Of a stretch of DNA of 16,464 nucleotides, positions 13,742 through 16,464 are shown piece by piece. Positions within the stretch are counted from its first letter, which is position 1, and the number at the start of each line of letters is the position of its first letter. This DNA comes from an uncultured Oscillospiraceae bacterium (GTDB lineage: Bacteria > Bacillota > Clostridia > Oscillospirales > Acutalibacteraceae): positions 1-16,464 of the forward strand of contig URYV01000017.1 of assembly GCA_900552285.1 (NCBI GenBank), written 5' to 3'. Under the pieces are notes generated by a model. The model made no database searches. It saw nothing but the letters and a program-made list of their open reading frames with translations, and was not told the origin of the DNA. The position numbers were made by a program, and so were the translations under genes.

Positions 13742-14521
13742 TTGAATATATTGGCCGTGGGCGATGTGGTCGGCAAGTCCGGCTGCGAATTTTTAAGAAA
13801 AAAGCTGCCCGAGCTCAAACGCAGATATTCCGTCGACGTGACAATTGTGAACGGGGAAAATTCCGCCGAAGGAAACGGCATTACCCCCTTTTCGGCCGAC
13901 AGCATTTTTGCAAGCGGCGCCGACGTCATAACCGGCGGCAATCACACCTTCCGCAGACGGGAAATTTACGACGTTCTCGAGCAAAATCCCTTTTTGCTCC
14001 GCCCGGCGAATTTTCCGTCCTCCGCCCCGGGGAGCGGGCTGTGCGTGGTTGACAAGGGAGCCTATAAGCTTGCCGTCATAAACATAATGGGGCAGGCGTA
14101 TATGTCCCCGGTTCTCGAGTCGCCCTTCGACACGGCCGACCGTCTCATAAAAGAGGCCGAAGAGGAAAACTGTAAAATCAAAATTGTGGATTTTCACGCC
14201 GAGGCTACGGGGGAAAAGATGTCCCTTGCATATTATCTCGACGGGCGGGTGACGGCGGTGCTCGGCACCCACACCCATGTTCCCACCGCAGACCTTAAAA
14301 TTATGAGCGGCGGCGAGGCCTTTATTTCCGACCTCGGCATGACCGGGCCCGAACATTCGGTGCTGGGAGTCCGTCCCGAGCTGACGGTGGCCATGATGAA
14401 GGATAAGCTGCCGGTGAGATTTTTGACGGCCGAGGGAGACTGTTTCCTTTGCGGAGCTCTGCTGGAGGTCGACAAATCAAGCGGAAAAACCGTGAGCGCA
14501 CGGCAGATTATTGTCAGATAG
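13742..14521 (+). CDS. ymdB: YmdB-family 2',3'-cyclic nucleotide phosphodiesterase (TIGR00282), TTG start
   Basis: A 259-residue metallophosphoesterase. All the di-metal ligands known for Bacillus YmdB have counterparts: D8 (AVGDVVGKSG), E39/N40 (NGENSAEGNGI), N67/H68 (GGNHTFRRREI), H152 (DFHAEATGEKM) and H177/H179 (GTHTHVPTAD). The C-terminal SDLGMTGPEHSVLGV is also typical. YmdB hydrolyses 2',3'-cyclic nucleotides and in Bacillus affects motility versus biofilm gene expression. The frame begins at TTG 13742, eight bases after GGGAGG; no ATG is near. Relatives often sit beside the RNase Y gene, which is not seen here; instead it heads a unit with a beta-helix protein 8 bases downstream. Confidence 0.94.
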   Translation: MNILAVGDVVGKSGCEFLRKKLPELKRRYSVDVTIVNGENSAEGNGITPFSADSIFASGADVITGGNHTFRRREIYDVLEQNPFLLRPANFPSSAPGSGLCVVDKGAYKLAVINIMGQAYMSPVLESPFDTADRLIKEAEEENCKIKIVDFHAEATGEKMSLAYYLDGRVTAVLGTHTHVPTADLKIMSGGEAFISDLGMTGPEHSVLGVRPELTVAMMKDKLPVRFLTAEGDCFLCGALLEVDKSSGKTVSARQIIVR

Positions 14522-14529
14522 GTGATATT

Positions 14530-15891
14530 ATGATTATAAAGAAATTTGTTGCAAGCGAATGCGGAGCGGTTCTCGACAGCGACGTTAAAAACGGCGGCGG
14601 AACCGACGATACCGCCGTTTTACAGGGAATTCTCGACATGGCGCAAAAGGACGGGGTGGGGGTTCACCTCGTTATGGACGGCGCCGCTCTCATAACGGGA
14701 CTTGAGGTCTATTCAAACACGACGATTGAGTGTCCTTCAAAGTCCTGCGGATTTTTCCTTGCAAACGGTTCCGACTGCGCTCTTTTCACCAACGCGAGAA
14801 AAACGTCGGGCCCCTATGAGCGGGAAAAATGCTTTGACCTTATAGAGGACGAAAACATAATTTTCGAGGGCGGAACATACAATCACAACTGCCGCGGACA
14901 AAAGCACGACGTCGAAAGACCGGACGGAGGTTTTTCCTTTACGGTGGCCTTTGTTTTCGAGGGCGTGAGAAACCTTTCCATGAGAAATCTCGACATCGTC
15001 GACCAGCGCACCTTCACCGGGCTTTTCACAAACTGGGAGCGGGTGTGCGTCGAGAATGTTCACATCGGCCTTCCCCACAAAAAGCACTATGAAAATCAGG
15101 ACGGACTCCATTTCTTCGGTCCGGGAAGGTATCTCGGCATACACAATCTCGGCGGCGACGCGGGCGACGATTTTCTCGCCCTTGCCCCCGACGAGGCCGA
15201 CGGTGTGTCCGACATTTCCGACGTCATGATCGACGGAATTCATCTTGAGGACGCCGACCAGGGAATAAGAATGCTTGTTCGCCGCGACGGCCGTCTTGAC
15301 AGAGTGACCGTTAAAAACGTGGACGGGACCTACCGTTCCTTCGGATTTTTCATAAATCCCTTTTTCCCCGACGGGGTAACAAAGCGGGGCGGTTTCGGGG
15401 ACGTTGTTTTCGATACGGTGAATCTCCACCAGACCGAGGCCGACTATACCTACACCGACAATTTCCTCTTCCGTATAGGCGGAAACGTCGACCACATCAC
15501 CCTGAGAAATATTTATTCGATAAATCCGAACGACGCCCGACCCGTTTTGCAGCTCGGCTGGCAGGCCGAGGACGATTCACATGTTACCGAGCAAAACAAA
15601 ACCTCGGTGGGAAGCCTGCTCATAGACGGCCTTGAGGTGCTGCAAAACGACGGAGTTTGTTCGGGCATGAATTTCATCGAAATCAAAAAAAGCAAAATAA
15701 ACCGCCTGACCGTGCGAAACGCCGACATTGTCAGAAATGAAAATGTGTCGGGCGGCAATCTTATTAAGCTTTGCGACGGCGTCGAAATAAACAAGTTGAG
15801 ACTTTTCGACATTGACGCCGACGGCCTCGACGGGCTTGTTTGCGGAGAGGGAAAAATATCAAGGCTTGCAGAGGACAACGTAAATCTTTAA
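14530..15891 (+). CDS. Right-handed beta-helix protein, pectate-lyase/GH28-like, no signal peptide
   Basis: A 453-residue protein. The N-terminus has the pectate-lyase-superfamily opening (KNGGGTDDTAVLQGIL, residues 20-34), then repeating short strands rich in 'V.N..I.' rungs (NLSMRNLDIV, RVCVENVHI, VMIDGIHLED, RVTVKNVDG, HITLRNIYS, RLTVRNADI). Spots match GH28 active-site positions: NQDGLHF (189-195) for NTD, GDDFLAL (212-218) for DD, and QGIRML (244-249) for the RIK region. The catalytic-site H-G motif normally between them is not apparent. There is no signal peptide or membrane helix, so it appears cytoplasmic and would act on an imported, unsaturated or short substrate if it is an enzyme. 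ATG 14530 follows AGGTG; the longer open frame from 14449 overlaps ymdB. Substrate not predictable. Confidence 0.85.
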   Translation: MIIKKFVASECGAVLDSDVKNGGGTDDTAVLQGILDMAQKDGVGVHLVMDGAALITGLEVYSNTTIECPSKSCGFFLANGSDCALFTNARKTSGPYEREKCFDLIEDENIIFEGGTYNHNCRGQKHDVERPDGGFSFTVAFVFEGVRNLSMRNLDIVDQRTFTGLFTNWERVCVENVHIGLPHKKHYENQDGLHFFGPGRYLGIHNLGGDAGDDFLALAPDEADGVSDISDVMIDGIHLEDADQGIRMLVRRDGRLDRVTVKNVDGTYRSFGFFINPFFPDGVTKRGGFGDVVFDTVNLHQTEADYTYTDNFLFRIGGNVDHITLRNIYSINPNDARPVLQLGWQAEDDSHVTEQNKTSVGSLLIDGLEVLQNDGVCSGMNFIEIKKSKINRLTVRNADIVRNENVSGGNLIKLCDGVEINKLRLFDIDADGLDGLVCGEGKISRLAEDNVNL

Positions 15892-15927
15892 ATCCGACAA
15901 ATTTTAAAATAAAAGGAGGGGCGGTCC

Positions 15928-16464
15928 GTGAAAAAAACAATAAAGCTTTTGGCTGTTTTGTCGGCTGTTCTGCTCCTTTCGGGCTGCAGCGCCAAGGGGC
16001 TTTCTCCCGAAAGCACCATAAAGGCGCCGGGAGCCACCGGCTATTATGCCGGCGTTCAAAAAGCGCTTGAACAGGCGGTGGGCAAGGATATTGTGCTTAA
16101 ATATCCTCTTGTCAACGGCCGCCGCTCGGCCTTTTGCTCGGGGGACTTCAACGGCAGCGGCAAGGACGAGGTGCTTGCCTTTTATCAGCAAAAGGGAGAG
16201 GCTGCGGTCACAAGAATGAACCTGCTCTCCTGGGACAACGGCAAATGGAGCTCGGTTCAGGACATCGACCCCGCGGGCAAGGAACTGCTGACCGCCGACA
16301 CCTCCGACCTTGACCTTGACGGAAATTTCGAAATTCTCACCGGCTGGCAGGTTTCCAGAGGATATCTTAACAAGCCGGAAAAAACTGCCGAGGTCTATAC
16401 AAAGAATCTTTATGATGAACTGGGAGCAGATGAAACATTGAATTTACATGCATGGACCTCGTCT
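15928..16464 (+). CDS. Lipoprotein with FG-GAP/VCBS-like loops, 3' end cut by window edge
   Basis: The frame is open from GTG 15928 to the window end, 179 residues. A lipoprotein signal (KKTIKLLAVLSAVLLL, lipobox LSGC) puts the lipidated cysteine at residue 19. Two acidic loops resemble FG-GAP/VCBS calcium-type repeats: SGDFNGSGKDEVLAF (about 71-85) and SDLDLDGNFEILTGW (about 128-142), which usually build a beta-propeller in surface proteins. GTG has GGAGGG seven bases upstream. It lies 36 bases after the beta-helix gene with no terminator between. The last ~45 bases use codons (ACA, TTG, TTA, CAT) rarer in the neighbouring genes. Function unknown. Confidence 0.82.
   Translation, partial: MKKTIKLLAVLSAVLLLSGCSAKGLSPESTIKAPGATGYYAGVQKALEQAVGKDIVLKYPLVNGRRSAFCSGDFNGSGKDEVLAFYQQKGEAAVTRMNLLSWDNGKWSSVQDIDPAGKELLTADTSDLDLDGNFEILTGWQVSRGYLNKPEKTAEVYTKNLYDELGADETLNLHAWTSS

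Overview
The window reads as chromosomal DNA of a low-complexity-free, moderately GC-balanced Firmicute, most likely a gut-type Clostridia (Oscillospiraceae/Ruminococcaceae-like). This is inferred from the Gram-positive style Shine-Dalgarno sites, the four-cysteine L28, the TrmK-Nif3 pair, a YmdB phosphodiesterase, a CdaR/PucR-type regulator and FtsEX next to a coiled-coil M23 peptidase. No rRNA, tRNA, CRISPR array, phage gene or transposase is visible. Both ends are cut inside genes.

Left part (1-2180): a minus-strand trmK-nif3 pair (nif3 runs off the left edge), a divergently transcribed small three-helix membrane protein with its own promoter, and a 295-bp non-coding MITE-like repeat element at 1761-2055 with hairpin-bearing inverted ends and an internal ~43-bp period.

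Middle (2133-6380, minus strand): an operon livH-livM-livG-livF followed by a cytidylate-kinase-like gene. It has a clear promoter at 6380-6352 and a hairpin terminator at 2178-2133. It encodes both permeases and both ATPases of a branched-chain amino-acid-type ABC importer, but no substrate-binding protein is encoded in the window.

6402-9710 (minus strand): a tightly overlapped ftsE-ftsX-M23 peptidase operon, a cell-wall-hydrolase control module. FtsE carries a ~117-residue acidic tail, and the promoter has a perfect two-arm palindrome over its -35 box. A strong long-stem terminator separates it from liv. Upstream, 9733-10999 holds a monocistronic CdaR/PucR-family regulator whose promoter also has a palindrome over the -35 box.

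Right part (11125-16464, plus strand): a small MscS channel with a DUF1015 gene; rpmB (L28) as a single gene with its own promoter and terminator; then a promoter leading into ymdB, a cytoplasmic-looking right-handed beta-helix protein and a lipoprotein with FG-GAP-like acidic loops that runs off the window. Six of the sixteen genes appear to start at TTG or GTG.

Most genes are ordinary housekeeping families. I see no convincing wholly new multi-gene system. The best leads are the repeat element, the FtsE tail, the operator-like palindromes, the orphan transporter without binding protein and the signal-less beta-helix protein.
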